Counted from the stretch's first letter, positions 20,459 to 29,610 are shown. The stretch is 64,000 nt of DNA from Pseudomonas sp. ZH-FAD (GCF_002803095.1 NZ_PGLR01000033.1:1-64000); one strand, 5' to 3'. Numbers and translations: made by a program. The notes: generated by a model not told the origin, from the sequence alone.

Positions 20459-21199
20459 ATGTTCGACTACACCGCCCGCCCAGACCTGCTCAAGGATCGC
20501 GTCATCCTGATCACCGGTGCCGGCCGCGGTATCGGCGCGGCCGCCGCCAAGAGCTTCGCCGCCCATGGCGCGACGGTGCTGCTGCTGGGCAAGACCGAGG
20601 CCAACCTGAGCCAGGTTTATGACGAGATCGAGGCGGCCGGCCACCCGCAACCGGTGGTGATCCCCTTCAATCTGGAAACCGCCCTGCCGCACCAGTACGA
20701 CGAACTGGCGGTGATGATCGAGAATGAGTTCGGCCGCCTCGATGGTCTGCTGCACAACGCCTCGATCCTCGGCCCGCGCACGCCGCTGGAACAACTGTCC
20801 GGCGACAACTTCATGCGTGTCATGCATGTCAACGTCAACGCCATGTTCATGCTCAGCAGTACCCTGCTGCCGCTGCTGAAACTGTCGCAGGACGCCTCCG
20901 TCGCCTTCACCTCCAGCAGCGTCGGTCGCAAGGGCCGCGCCTACTGGGGCGCCTACGCGGTCTCGAAATTCGCCACCGAGGGCCTGATGCAGGTCATGGC
21001 TGACGAGCTGGACGGCATCGCCAACGTGCGTGCCAACAGCATCAACCCGGGCGCCACCCGCACCGCCATGCGCGCCCAGGCCTATCCAGGGGAAAATCCG
21101 GCGACCCGCCCACTGCCGGAAGAGATCATGCCGCTCTACCTCTACCTGATGGGCCCGGACAGCAAGGGCATCAACGGCCAGGCATTCGACGCCCAGTGA
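20459..21199 (+). CDS. YciK-family short-chain dehydrogenase
   Basis: A 246-residue Rossmann oxidoreductase. The cofactor loop is TGAGRGIGAAAAKSFA, NNAG is replaced by HNASILGP as in YciK, and the catalytic YAVSK follows the Ser strand. The start is the ATG at 20459 (MFDYTARPDLL). The substrate is unknown. It follows mupP by 75 bases, and a small GCGGG/CCCGC hairpin lies between them. Confidence 0.92.
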   Translation: MFDYTARPDLLKDRVILITGAGRGIGAAAAKSFAAHGATVLLLGKTEANLSQVYDEIEAAGHPQPVVIPFNLETALPHQYDELAVMIENEFGRLDGLLHNASILGPRTPLEQLSGDNFMRVMHVNVNAMFMLSSTLLPLLKLSQDASVAFTSSSVGRKGRAYWGAYAVSKFATEGLMQVMADELDGIANVRANSINPGATRTAMRAQAYPGENPATRPLPEEIMPLYLYLMGPDSKGINGQAFDAQ

Positions 21200-21441
21200 T
21201 TACCGACCATGGCCCGCTGCCAGTCAGCGAGCCATGGCACGACAAAAATCTGCCGCCGCCCTTGCCAAGCGGCAGCACATTGCCAGCATCGCCGTCAGGC
21301 AACCGGCAACCCCTTGCCGATCAGCGCTTTAAAGAACACCTAAGTGACTGACTTCACAAGACTTTAAGCTCGTCTGAACCACCTGGCACGAAATTCGCTC
21401 TAACCCTCTCGTCGCACCATCAGCGCCAGAGGTTCAGCTCC

Positions 21442-22368
21442 ATGGTTCCCCCCAGCCAATCCAACACCATCGATTTCGATGCCGCCAAGCTGCAGCGTCT
21501 CGGCTTTACCGGCAGTCGCAATCTGCCGCTCAAGCCCGCGAACCTGATAGAGCTGCGCCACCAACTCAGTCTGCAACTGCAGACCAGCCTGGACGTGGAA
21601 CGAATCCTCACACTGTTCGTTCGTGAAGTGCAGCGTCTGGTGGCGTTCGATGCGCTGGCTTTTCAGCATCCGTCGCATGACCTGCGCCTCGAGCTGGGCG
21701 AGCGCGCTCCGCACTCGGCCGGCTATCGCCTGAGCCATGAGGGGGAATACCTGGGTGAGCTGATTTTCCGTCGCAAGCAGCGCTTTGCCGAAGACGAACT
21801 GACCCAGCTGGAGTCGCTGCTGGCCAGCCTGCTGTTCCCGCTGCGCAACGCCCTGCTCTACCGCACCGCGCTGCAAAGTGCGCTGCGCGACCCGCTGACC
21901 GACACCGGCAACCGCATTGCCATGGATCAGGTGCTGCAGCGTGAGGTGGATCTGGCCCGCCGCAACCTGCAACCGCTGTCACTGCTGATGCTCGATATCG
22001 ATCACTTCAAGAGCATCAACGACAACCATGGCCACACGCTTGGCGACGAAGTGCTGAAAGCGGTCGCGCAGACTCTGAAGAACCAGTTGCGCAATATCGA
22101 TATGGTCTTTCGCTACGGTGGCGAGGAGTTTCTAGTGATTCTCTCCGGCACCAGCCGTGAGGGCGCTGCGCTGGTAGGCGAGCGCCTGCGCTTTGCGGTG
22201 ATGGAACTGCAATGCCTGGATGCCGGCCGCGCCATCGACGTTTCCATCAGCCTGGGCTGCTCCAGCCTGCTGCCGGGCGAGTCTGCCGAAAGCCTGCTGC
22301 GCCGTGCCGATAACGCGCTCTATGTGGCCAAACGTGAAGGCCGTAATCGTCTGTTCATGGCCGGTTGA
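21442..22368 (+). CDS. Diguanylate cyclase with GAF-like N-terminus
   Basis: A soluble 308-residue c-di-GMP synthase. Residues about 40-140 form a GAF-like sensory domain, and residues 145-305 a GGDEF domain. The signature is GGEEF at 226-230, DIDHFKSIND supplies the metal aspartate, and an RxxD inhibitory site (RNID, 217-220) lies five residues before it. It should therefore be active and subject to product inhibition. It matches in place the P. aeruginosa PA3177 cyclase (from memory). It ends at a bidirectional terminator shared with rluB. Confidence 0.93.
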   Translation: MVPPSQSNTIDFDAAKLQRLGFTGSRNLPLKPANLIELRHQLSLQLQTSLDVERILTLFVREVQRLVAFDALAFQHPSHDLRLELGERAPHSAGYRLSHEGEYLGELIFRRKQRFAEDELTQLESLLASLLFPLRNALLYRTALQSALRDPLTDTGNRIAMDQVLQREVDLARRNLQPLSLLMLDIDHFKSINDNHGHTLGDEVLKAVAQTLKNQLRNIDMVFRYGGEEFLVILSGTSREGAALVGERLRFAVMELQCLDAGRAIDVSISLGCSSLLPGESAESLLRRADNALYVAKREGRNRLFMAG

Positions 22369-22412
22369 GAGGCTGCTCTGCGTTGCCGGATGAAATCCGG
22401 GGCAGCAGAATG

Positions 22413-22441
22413 AAAAAAGGGACTCCGCAGAGTCCCTTTTT
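22413..22441. terminator. Bidirectional terminator between the cyclase and rluB
   Basis: AAAAAAGGGACTC-CGCA-GAGTCCCTTTTT has a 7-bp core stem flanked by A and T runs, so it works on both strands for the convergent genes. Confidence 0.95.
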
Positions 22442-22446
22442 GTTTA

Positions 22447-23604
22447 TCAGCGCTTGCGGCCGAAACCGGGGCGCTGACCATCGCCGGCGGGCGGACGCTT
22501 GCCGGGTGTTGCCGGACGTGGCTTGCGCGTCGGACGCTCGGACAACTCGACAGCCGGACGCGGCTGACGCTTCTTCACGTCGCTCGGGCGCTCCGCTACC
22601 GGCGTGCCGCGACCGTTTTCACGACGCTCACCGCTGTCTTTGCGTGGGCCACGTGGCGCGCGCTGCTCGCCATCCTCACGGCGCGGCGCACGGCTCGGGC
22701 GAGCATTTTCTGCGCCTGCCTGATCCTTCGCCGGACGCAGCACACGCTTGCCACGCACCTCCACCGGTTTGGCCGACTTGCGCTGCAGGCGGTCAAGCTT
22801 CTCGCGGGTCTTTTCCTTCATCGCGGGCAATGCCTGCGGGGTCAGGCCCACTTCGGCGCTGAGAATGTCCACTTCACGCTGATCCATCTCTCGCCAGCGC
22901 CCCATGGTCAACTCCGAAGTGAGGAACACCGGACCGAAGCGCACACGCTTCAGACGGCTGACCACCAGCCCCTGGGACTCCCACAGGCGACGCACCTCGC
23001 GGTTACGCCCTTCCATCACCACGCAGTGATACCAGTGGTTGAAGCCCTCGCCGCCAGGCGCTTCCTTGATGTCGGTGAACTTGGCCGGACCATCTTCGAG
23101 CATTACGCCGTTCTTGAGGTTCTCCAGCATTTCCTCGGTCACTTCGCCCCGCACACGCACCGCGTATTCGCGGTCCATCTGATAGGACGGGTGCATCAGA
23201 CGGTTGGCCAGCTCACCGTCAGTGGTGAACAGCAACAGGCCAGTGGTGTTGATATCGAGGCGACCGATATTGATCCAGCGGCCTTCTTTAGGACGCGGCA
23301 GACGATCGAATACAGTGGGACGGCCTTCCGGATCATCACGGGTACAGATCTCACCATCCGGCTTGTTGTAGATCAGCACGCGGCGAACCGAACCGGTGAT
23401 TTCTTCACGCTTGAGCAAACGGCCATCTAGGGCGATGGCGTCGTTGGCATCGACGCGCTGGCCCAGGGTCGCAGCAGCGCCATTGACCTTGACCCGACCT
23501 TCGGCGATCCAGGTCTCGATCTCGCGGCGCGAGGCCAGCCCGAGGCGGGCCAGGACTTTCTGCAGTTTCTCGCCTGTAGGACGCGGTTGTTCGTGCTCAG
23601 TCAT
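22447..23604 (-). CDS. rluB: 23S rRNA pseudouridine(2605) synthase
   Basis: RluB modifies U2605 of 23S rRNA. An S4 domain (residues about 10-60, KVLARLGLASRREIE) precedes the catalytic domain with GRLDINTTGLLLF, whose Asp is the nucleophile. A long basic, proline-rich tail (about residues 265-385), common in Pseudomonas RluB, follows. The start is the ATG at 23604 after GGGAGG; a GTG three codons upstream is less likely. Length 385. Confidence 0.95.
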   Translation of the reverse strand: MTEHEQPRPTGEKLQKVLARLGLASRREIETWIAEGRVKVNGAAATLGQRVDANDAIALDGRLLKREEITGSVRRVLIYNKPDGEICTRDDPEGRPTVFDRLPRPKEGRWINIGRLDINTTGLLLFTTDGELANRLMHPSYQMDREYAVRVRGEVTEEMLENLKNGVMLEDGPAKFTDIKEAPGGEGFNHWYHCVVMEGRNREVRRLWESQGLVVSRLKRVRFGPVFLTSELTMGRWREMDQREVDILSAEVGLTPQALPAMKEKTREKLDRLQRKSAKPVEVRGKRVLRPAKDQAGAENARPSRAPRREDGEQRAPRGPRKDSGERRENGRGTPVAERPSDVKKRQPRPAVELSERPTRKPRPATPGKRPPAGDGQRPGFGRKR

Positions 23605-23719
23605 CGTGGGCACCTCCCGGTGTAGTAGTTGATGATCGAAGGGCGCGCATCATACGCGCTGTAGAGCCCATAGGGTAGACGATGCTGCGGTGATCAAACC
23701 AAGAACACGACACTGAAGC

Positions 23720-23809
23720 GCAGGAGCCCCGCCCCGGGGCGAAGCCTTTGCGTATAGGCCACGTATTATCGACGCCCCGCCATTCTCCGCGAGACGCGGC
23801 TCCTACACC
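23720..23809. repeat. Inverted REP pair
   Basis: REPs at 23720-23750 (CAGGAGCCCCGCCCCGGGGC) and 23781-23809 (TCCGCGAGACGCGGCTCC) face each other between rluB and the DUF1289 gene. Confidence 0.85.
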
Positions 23810-23819
23810 GGATATGTGG

Positions 23820-24002
23820 TCAATACTTGCGCCTTCCGGTGGCCTCCAGCGCCAGCAAGCGCATATCGGCCTCGGCCAGCAGCGCCAGGCGCTCCCCCTT
23901 GCCCAGGCGTTTCCAGCCTTTGATTTCCTCACGGCTGCGGCCGCAGCCCAGGCAGATATCCTTTTCGAATTCACAGACCTTGATGCACGGACTCTTGCTC
24001 AT
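23820..24002 (-). CDS. DUF1289 zinc-binding-type small protein
   Basis: A 60-residue protein with the DUF1289 signature SPCIKVCEFEKDICLGCGRS, four cysteines that probably bind zinc or an Fe-S cluster. The rest (EEIKGWKRLGKGERLALL) fits the family. The start at 24002 replaces a longer reading with an unconserved extension. The function is unknown. It precedes a REP pair and is not clearly in an operon. Confidence 0.88.
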   Translation of the reverse strand: MSKSPCIKVCEFEKDICLGCGRSREEIKGWKRLGKGERLALLAEADMRLLALEATGRRKY

Positions 24003-24099
24003 TGGATCGCCTAAACCAGAAAGGATCGAATGGGCGCAAGAATAAAGGCCGAGGGACAAACAGCGAGATTGAAGTATTCGATAAAGGGCTTAAGCGATC

Positions 24100-24897
24100 T
24101 CAATGCAACGGCTGATCGCCGTCCAGGTCGGCCAGATCATCTTCGACCGCTTCATCCTCTTCGTCCTCTACCAGACGCAGGTCATCGAAATCAGTCTTGA
24201 GCCCCTGCTCCATGTCGTCCAGCTCGGCCAGCAAGCTACGGAAGCTGGTTTCCTCGCGAGGCTCGGCGGCTTCGCCGTCTTCCTGCAAGGCCAGATCGGC
24301 GCGTGCCTGCAGCCCTGCCGGCACCTCGGCATCGTCGTCCAGCGCCAGCTCGGGCTCCGGTTCCAACTCGCGCAAAGCAGCGAGCGGCGGCAGTTCGTCG
24401 AGGCTTTTCAGGTTGAAGTGATCGAGAAAGCCCTTGGTGGTGGCGAACATCGCCGGGCGCCCCGGCACGTCGCGATAGCCCACCACGCGAATCCACTCAC
24501 GCTCAAGCAGGGTCTTGGTGATGTTGCTGTTGACCGCCACGCCGCGCACGTCCTCGATCTCGCCACGGGTGATGGGCTGGCGATAGGCGATCAGCGCCAG
24601 GGTTTCCAGCAGCGCACGGGAGTAACGCTGCGGGCGCTCTTCCCAGAGCCGGCCAACCCATGGCGCGAAACGCTCGCGCACCTGCAGACGATAACCCGAA
24701 GCCACTTCTTTCAACTCGAACGCTCGTCCTTCGCAGGACTGCCGGAGGATCTCCAGCGCCGCCTTGAACTGCTCGGGCTCGGGCCGCTCGCCCTCTTCGA
24801 AGAGTTCGAAGAGGCGATCGAGCGACTGCGCCTTGCCGGAAGCCAGCAGAAAGGCTTCGAGCAATTGCGCCAGGTCTTTGGGGTCGTTCAGGTTCAT
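24100..24897 (-). CDS. scpB: Segregation and condensation protein B
   Basis: ScpB dimers bind ScpA and regulate the SMC (or MksB) condensin complex. Two winged-helix domains occupy residues about 1-190, with the signature RYSRALLETLALIAYRQPITRG (middle part RALLETLALIAYRQ) and GRPAMFATTKGFLDHF. An acidic tail follows, typical of Pseudomonas. The start overlaps the end of scpA by four bases, so the two are coupled. Confidence 0.96.
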   Translation of the reverse strand: MNLNDPKDLAQLLEAFLLASGKAQSLDRLFELFEEGERPEPEQFKAALEILRQSCEGRAFELKEVASGYRLQVRERFAPWVGRLWEERPQRYSRALLETLALIAYRQPITRGEIEDVRGVAVNSNITKTLLEREWIRVVGYRDVPGRPAMFATTKGFLDHFNLKSLDELPPLAALRELEPEPELALDDDAEVPAGLQARADLALQEDGEAAEPREETSFRSLLAELDDMEQGLKTDFDDLRLVEDEEDEAVEDDLADLDGDQPLH

Positions 24898-25718
24898 TCG
24901 GCACGGGCTCGGACGTGGATGACGGCGAAGGGCTCATTCTGCACCAGCTCGACCAGGGATTCCTTGATCAATTCGAGCACCGCCATGAAGGTTACCACCA
25001 CGCCGAGACGCCCTTCCTCGGCGGTGAACAGCTCGACGAAAGGTACGAAGGCTCCGCCCTTGAGGCGCTCCAGCACTTCACTCATGCGCTCGCGGGTGGA
25101 CAGCGCCTCGCGGGTAACCTGGTGGCTTTCGAACATGTCGGCGCGGCGCAGCACCTCGGCCATCGACAGCAACACCTCTTCCAGGCTGACGTCCGGCAGC
25201 AGCTTGCGCGCGCGGGCTTCGGGTGCATCCAGCCTGGGCACGGTCACGTCGCGGCCAACGCGCGGCAGTTCGTCGATCCCCTCGGCAGCGGCCTTGAAGC
25301 GCTCGTATTCCTGCAGGCGACGAATCAGCTCGGCGCGCGGGTCGTCCTCTTCTTCCTCGGCCTCGGTGGAGCGCGGCAGCAGCATGCGCGACTTGATCTC
25401 GGCCAGCATGGCGGCCATCACCAGGTATTCGGCAGCCAGCTCCAGACGTACCGAATGCATGAGTTCAACGTAGCCCATGTACTGCTTGGTGATCTCGGCC
25501 ACCGGGATATCGAGGATGTCGATGTTCTGCTTGCGGATCAGATACAGCAGCAGGTCCAGCGGACCCTCGAAGGCTTCGAGGAAAACTTCCAGGGCATCCG
25601 GGGGAATGTACAGGTCCAGCGGCAATTCGGTGACCGCCTCACCATAAACCAGGGCGAACGGCAGCTCCTGCTGGGCGCCGGCCTGGTTGTCCGGGGTTGG
25701 CGTGGCGGGCTCACTCAT
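24894..25718 (-). CDS. scpA: Segregation and condensation protein A
   Basis: The kleisin subunit of the SMC complex, 274 residues. The N-terminal signature FEGPLDLLLYLIRKQNIDI lies near residues 50-68, followed by IPVAEITKQYMGYV and the C-terminal winged helix. It sits 14 bases after trpS and overlaps scpB, the last two genes of a five-gene minus-strand operon. Confidence 0.96.
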   Translation of the reverse strand: MSEPATPTPDNQAGAQQELPFALVYGEAVTELPLDLYIPPDALEVFLEAFEGPLDLLLYLIRKQNIDILDIPVAEITKQYMGYVELMHSVRLELAAEYLVMAAMLAEIKSRMLLPRSTEAEEEEDDPRAELIRRLQEYERFKAAAEGIDELPRVGRDVTVPRLDAPEARARKLLPDVSLEEVLLSMAEVLRRADMFESHQVTREALSTRERMSEVLERLKGGAFVPFVELFTAEEGRLGVVVTFMAVLELIKESLVELVQNEPFAVIHVRARAE

Positions 25719-25732
25719 CGACTGGCGCTCCT

Positions 25733-26947
25733 TCAGCGGTAATTCAGGCCCATGGCCATGCGTACTTCGGCCAGGGTTTCGCGCGCTTCGTCACGCGCGC
25801 GCTCGGCGCCTTCGGCGAGGATGCTGCGCACCAGATCCGGACTTTCCTCGTAGTCGATGGCGCGCTGCTGCAGGGGCATCAGCTCGGCCTGCAAAGAGGA
25901 GCACAGCGCGCTCTTGCAGTCGAGGCAACCAATCGAGGCGCTGCGACAGCCCTCGATCACCCAGTGCAATTGCTCGTCACCTGAGTACAGCTGATGCAGC
26001 GACCAGACCGGGCAACGCTGCGGCTCACCCGGATCGTCACGGTGCACACGTGCCGGATCGGTGGGCATGCGCCGCAGTTTTTCCTCGAGCTCGGCATCGC
26101 TATCGCGCAGGAATATCGCGTTACCGCTGGACTTGGCCATCTTCTGTCCATCCAGGCCAGGCACCCGCGAAAACTCGGCAAGAATCGGCTGCGGCTCGCT
26201 CAGAATCACCTTGCCGCCACCTTCCAGATAGCCGTATAGGCGCTCCTGGTCGCCGAGGGTGATGCTGGTCTGTTCCTTGAGCAGCGCCCGCGCCGTCTCC
26301 AGCGCCTGTACGTCACCCTGCTCCTGATAGGCCTTGCGCAAGTTGCTGTAGAGCTTGCCCACCTTCTTGCCCAGCTTGCCGATGGCCGCTTCGGCCTTCA
26401 GCTCGAAATCCGGCTCGCTGCCGTACAGGTGGTTGAAGCGGCGCGCCACTTCACGGGCAAACTCGATGTGCGGAAGCTGATCGGCACCGACCGGCACCTG
26501 TCCGGCGCGGTACAACAGGATATCCGCAGCCTGCAGCAGCGGGTAACCGAGAAACCCGTAGGTGGAGAGATCCTTGCTGCCCTGGTGCTCCTGCTGCTCC
26601 TTGTAGGACGGCACGCGCTCGAGCCAACTGAGTGGGCAGATCATCGACAGCAACAGGTGCAGCTCGGCGTGTTCCGGCACCTGCGATTGCACGAACAACG
26701 TCGCGGAGCTGGGACTTACGCCTGCAGCCAGCCAATCTACCGCCATATCCATGACGTGCTGGGAAAGCTGGCCGGCATCGGCGTATTCGGTGGTCAGGGC
26801 GTGCCAGTCGACAATGCAGAAGAAGCAGTCGTACTCGTGCTGCAACTTCACCCAGTTCTTCAGCACACCGTGGTAATGCCCGAGGTGAAGACGACCGCTC
26901 GGACGCATCCCTGACAGCACCCGACGCTCGGAGTCGTTAAGGCTCAA
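25733..26947 (-). CDS. trpS: Tryptophanyl-tRNA synthetase
   Basis: A class Ic synthetase charging tRNA-Trp. The HIGH-type motif is HLGHYHG near residue 21, and KMAKS is seen as GQKMAKSSGN. A longer insertion and C-terminal region bring it to 404 residues against about 335 in E. coli, a form known in Pseudomonas. The reading starts at a TTG (26947), because the next ATG would remove the first strand RVLSG. It is third in the PHP-yciO-trpS-scpA-scpB order. Confidence 0.94.
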   Translation of the reverse strand: MSLNDSERRVLSGMRPSGRLHLGHYHGVLKNWVKLQHEYDCFFCIVDWHALTTEYADAGQLSQHVMDMAVDWLAAGVSPSSATLFVQSQVPEHAELHLLLSMICPLSWLERVPSYKEQQEHQGSKDLSTYGFLGYPLLQAADILLYRAGQVPVGADQLPHIEFAREVARRFNHLYGSEPDFELKAEAAIGKLGKKVGKLYSNLRKAYQEQGDVQALETARALLKEQTSITLGDQERLYGYLEGGGKVILSEPQPILAEFSRVPGLDGQKMAKSSGNAIFLRDSDAELEEKLRRMPTDPARVHRDDPGEPQRCPVWSLHQLYSGDEQLHWVIEGCRSASIGCLDCKSALCSSLQAELMPLQQRAIDYEESPDLVRSILAEGAERARDEARETLAEVRMAMGLNYR

Positions 26948-27050
26948 ACCGTTCTACCCAAAATCCAGACAAGGCCAGGGAGTATAGGGTAGCTGCGCCC
27001 ACAACGGAAAAGCCGCCGTCAGGGATGTTCTGAAAAAGCGATGAATCGTC

Positions 27051-27075
27051 ACTCCCGCGAAGGCGGGAGCCAGGT
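27051..27075. repeat. CTCCCGCGAAGGCGGGAG intergenic hairpin
   Basis: A perfect 7-bp stem (CTCCCGC/GCGGGAG) upstream of trpS belongs to the proteobacterial CCCGCGAAGGCGGG repeat type. It could influence read-through from yciO into trpS. Confidence 0.6.
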
Positions 27076-27122
27076 CATTCGAAGGCTCTGGATGCTAGCC
27101 TGCGCGGGCAAGACGGTTTACC

Positions 27123-27749
27123 TCAGAGATCGCTGAACGGCGTCGGATCGCCGCAACCGACACGCAGGACTTCCGGGCTGTCGTCCGCAAGGTTGACCAC
27201 GGTGGACGCTTCCAGCCCGCCAAAACCACCGTCGATGATCAGGTCGACGTGATGCTCGAGGACCTGGCGCATTTCGTAGGGGTCGGACATGGGCAAGTCA
27301 TCGCCCGGCATGATCAGGCTGACGCTCATGAGCGGCTCGCCCAATTGCTCCAGCAACGCCAGGGCGATCGGGTGGCTGGGTACGCGAATGCCGATGGTAC
27401 GGCGCTTGGGGTGCAGCAACATGCGCGGCACTTCGCGAGTGGCGTTGAGGATGAAGGTGTAAGGACCCGGGGTGTGATTCTTCAGCAAGCGGAAGGCTGC
27501 AGTGTCGACCTTGGCGAACAGGCCAATCTGCGAAAGATCACGGCAGACCAGGGTGAAATTGTGCTTGTCGTCGAGCTGACGCAGACGACGAATGCGCTCT
27601 ACGGCATTCTTGTCACCGATCATGCAGCCCAGTGCATAGGAGGAGTCGGTCGGATAGACCACCACGCCGCCGCCACGAATGATTTCCACGGCCTGTTTTA
27701 TCAGGCGCGCCTGTGGGTTTTCCGGGTGAACCTGGAAAAATTGACTCAC
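27123..27749 (-). CDS. YciO/Sua5/YrdC-family protein
   Basis: A Sua5-YciO-YrdC fold protein of 208 residues with PTDSSYALGCMIG, KHNFTLVC and the KRRTIGIRVPSH strand. True TsaC enzymes make threonylcarbamoyl-AMP for tRNA t6A. YciO is a paralogue whose physiological substrate is less certain. The GTG at 27749, preceded by GGGAG, gives the usual VSQFFQVHPENPQ N-terminus. It lies 13 bases after the PHP gene, the same pairing as in E. coli (rnm-yciO). Confidence 0.9.
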   Translation of the reverse strand: MSQFFQVHPENPQARLIKQAVEIIRGGGVVVYPTDSSYALGCMIGDKNAVERIRRLRQLDDKHNFTLVCRDLSQIGLFAKVDTAAFRLLKNHTPGPYTFILNATREVPRMLLHPKRRTIGIRVPSHPIALALLEQLGEPLMSVSLIMPGDDLPMSDPYEMRQVLEHHVDLIIDGGFGGLEASTVVNLADDSPEVLRVGCGDPTPFSDL

Positions 27750-27762
27750 ACTTGCTCCCGGC

Positions 27763-28629
27763 TCATGAAGTGACAGCGGATGGCTGTGCATGTTCGAAGC
27801 GCTCCCAGAGCGCAGTCAGGTCATCAGGCAACGGGCGATACATGCCCAACTCGGACCAGTCGCCAGGCGCATGGAAATCACTGCCGACACTGGCCATCAA
27901 GCCGAACTCACGCGCCAGAATCGCCAGGCCACCGACTTGTTCGGCCGGCTGCATGCCATTGACCACTTCCAGGGCATGGCCTCCAGCCGCCGCGAAATCA
28001 GCCACCAAGCGTCGACGCTTACTGCGAGTAAAGTCGTACTGCCACGGATGCGCCAGGCTGATCCAGGCTCTGGCCGAACGCAGGGTGGCGACGGTTTCTT
28101 CCAGCATAGGCCAGTGCTGCTTGACGTCACCCAACTTTCCCGAGCCCAGCCACTTGCGAAACGCCTCGGCGCGATCGCGCACATGGCCGGCGCGCACGAG
28201 AAATTCGGCGAAATGTGGTCGGGCCGGCGCATTGCCACTATCGCCCAGTTCCTGCTGAACGGCCCGCGCGCCCTCCAGAGCGCCTGGCATACCTTTGGCG
28301 GCGAGGCGTCGGTCGATCTCTTGCGCACGCTGCCAGCGCCCATGGTGCAAGGCATCGATGGCAGCACACAGCGCCGGCGCCTCGCGTTCGAAGGCATAGC
28401 CCAACACGTGGATGGTCGCTCCACCCCAGGTGCAGGACAGCTCGATGCCATTGATCAGTTGCATATCCAGAGCCGTCGCTGCGCGGCGTGCTTCATCCAG
28501 CCCTTCCAGGGTGTCGTGATCGGTCAGTGCCAGCAGCCGCACGCCACGCTCATGCGCCCGGGCCACCAGTACGGCGGGGGCCAGGGCGCCATCGGAGGCG
28601 GTGCTGTGGCAGTGCAGATCGACAATCAT
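27763..28629 (-). CDS. PHP-domain phosphoesterase (RNase AM/TrpH family)
   Basis: A 288-residue PHP protein with metal motifs DLHCHSTASDG at the N-terminus, LTDHDT, NGIELSC, AHPWQYD and SVGSDFHAPGD at the end. The E. coli homologue (RNase AM, YciV) removes 5' ends of ribosomal RNAs and hydrolyses 3',5'-bisphosphonucleotides. The start MIVDLHC at 28629 is supported by the family. The longer reading runs back toward an intergenic repeat. It is the first gene of the five-gene operon. Confidence 0.93.
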   Translation of the reverse strand: MIVDLHCHSTASDGALAPAVLVARAHERGVRLLALTDHDTLEGLDEARRAATALDMQLINGIELSCTWGGATIHVLGYAFEREAPALCAAIDALHHGRWQRAQEIDRRLAAKGMPGALEGARAVQQELGDSGNAPARPHFAEFLVRAGHVRDRAEAFRKWLGSGKLGDVKQHWPMLEETVATLRSARAWISLAHPWQYDFTRSKRRRLVADFAAAGGHALEVVNGMQPAEQVGGLAILAREFGLMASVGSDFHAPGDWSELGMYRPLPDDLTALWERFEHAQPSAVTS

Positions 28630-28683
28630 GGCGGCGCTTTCGTTGAGATTGATGTTTGTTATTATGCCCCACATTAGCGCCAA

Positions 28684-28825
28684 GCAGGCCGTTGAAAAAC
28701 GTAGGCGAGGCAGCCAGTGCAAGGCAAAAACAGGCGAAAAAGCGGAGTTTACGAGTTGTAAATGAGCATTTTGAGCCTGTTTTTAACGCAGCAATGGCAA
28801 CGTAGGTAGTTTTTCAACAGCCTGC
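28684..28825. repeat. MITE-like palindromic element, copy 1
   Basis: A 142-base element with terminal inverted repeats GCAGGCYGTTGAAAAAC and a second inner inverted pair (CAAAAACAGGC and GCCTGTTTTTAACG), so it folds end to end. It has no coding capacity. It sits between the divergent PHP and YciI genes. A longer second copy lies at 51821-52006 in the opposite orientation. Confidence 0.85.
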
Positions 28826-28890
28826 TAGGCAGTCGCCGTGTGGCGCAAATACTTCATCCCTCCCCGCTTCGACCCTAGATAAGGACTGAG

Positions 28891-29190
28891 ATGCTCTACG
28901 CCATCATCGCCACCGACGTCGAAAACTCCCTGGAAAAACGCCTGGCCACCCGCCCTGCTCACCTCGCTCGTCTGGAGCAGTTGAAGCAGGAAGGTCGCCT
29001 GCTGCTGGCCGGCCCGCACCCGGCCATCGACAGCAATGATCCAGGCCCGGCAGGCTTCAGCGGCAGCCTGGTGGTTGCCGAGTTCGACTCCCTTGAAGCT
29101 GCCCAGCAGTGGGCCGACGCCGACCCGTACCGCACAGCCGGCGTGTATGCCAACGTTTTGGTCAAACCCTTCAAGAAAGTGCTGCCCTGA
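28891..29190 (+). CDS. YciI-family protein
   Basis: A 99-residue ferredoxin-like alpha/beta protein of the YciI family, with MLYAIIATDVENS, RPAHLARL, RLLLAGPHP and AQQWADADPY. The conserved His and Asp suggest an enzyme-like pocket, but no reaction is established for this branch. It is divergent from the PHP operon and followed after 41 bases by the small membrane protein of the cpx cluster. Confidence 0.92.
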   Translation: MLYAIIATDVENSLEKRLATRPAHLARLEQLKQEGRLLLAGPHPAIDSNDPGPAGFSGSLVVAEFDSLEAAQQWADADPYRTAGVYANVLVKPFKKVLP

Positions 29191-29231
29191 CGAAGTGCCA
29201 CCCACGCTGCTTTCGCACACAAGGAATCGCG

Positions 29232-29606
29232 ATGCGCTCGATCCCGCTGTCCCTGCTGGTCACCGTGATGCTGACCTGTGCTGCGGCACAGGCAGAAGAA
29301 CAACCCGCTCAGCCGTCCGTCCCTGCAGCTGCGGTCGACAGCCAGGTGTTGGAACAGCGCCTGGCGCAGAGTGAGCAACTGCGCAATGAGCAGGAAGCGA
29401 GCAGCGCCGTGCAACTGCAACGCCTGCGCCAGGAAAATCAGCGCCTGCGCCTGCAGCTCAAGGAAAGCCAGGCGCAGGCTCAACCCCGACTGCTCAGCGA
29501 GGAACAGACCTGGTTCGCCCTTGGCGCAGCCCTGAGCCTGGTGTCGATGCTATTCGGCGCCCTGCTGCGAGGCTCACGCAAGACTCGCCGCGAATGGATC
29601 AACTAA
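29232..29606 (+). CDS. Exported coiled-coil protein with C-terminal membrane anchor
   Basis: A 124-residue protein of unknown function. Residues 1-21 form a signal peptide (LLVTVMLTCAAAQA). About 40-85 are a heptad-rich coiled coil (LEQRLAQSEQLRNEQE, QRLRQENQRLRLQL). About 95-112 form a transmembrane helix followed by the basic tail RGSRKTRREW. This layout resembles SH3/anchor proteins without the SH3 part. It ends four bases before cpxR, suggesting co-transcription. A role in periplasmic sensing for the Cpx pair is possible but unproven. Confidence 0.8.
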   Translation: MRSIPLSLLVTVMLTCAAAQAEEQPAQPSVPAAAVDSQVLEQRLAQSEQLRNEQEASSAVQLQRLRQENQRLRLQLKESQAQAQPRLLSEEQTWFALGAALSLVSMLFGALLRGSRKTRREWIN

Positions 29607-29610
29607 AGCC

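Noticed and set aside
27123..27749. Essential t6A enzyme TsaC
   Set aside because: The sequence and its link to the PHP gene match the YciO branch; TsaC is normally a separate gene near aroE.
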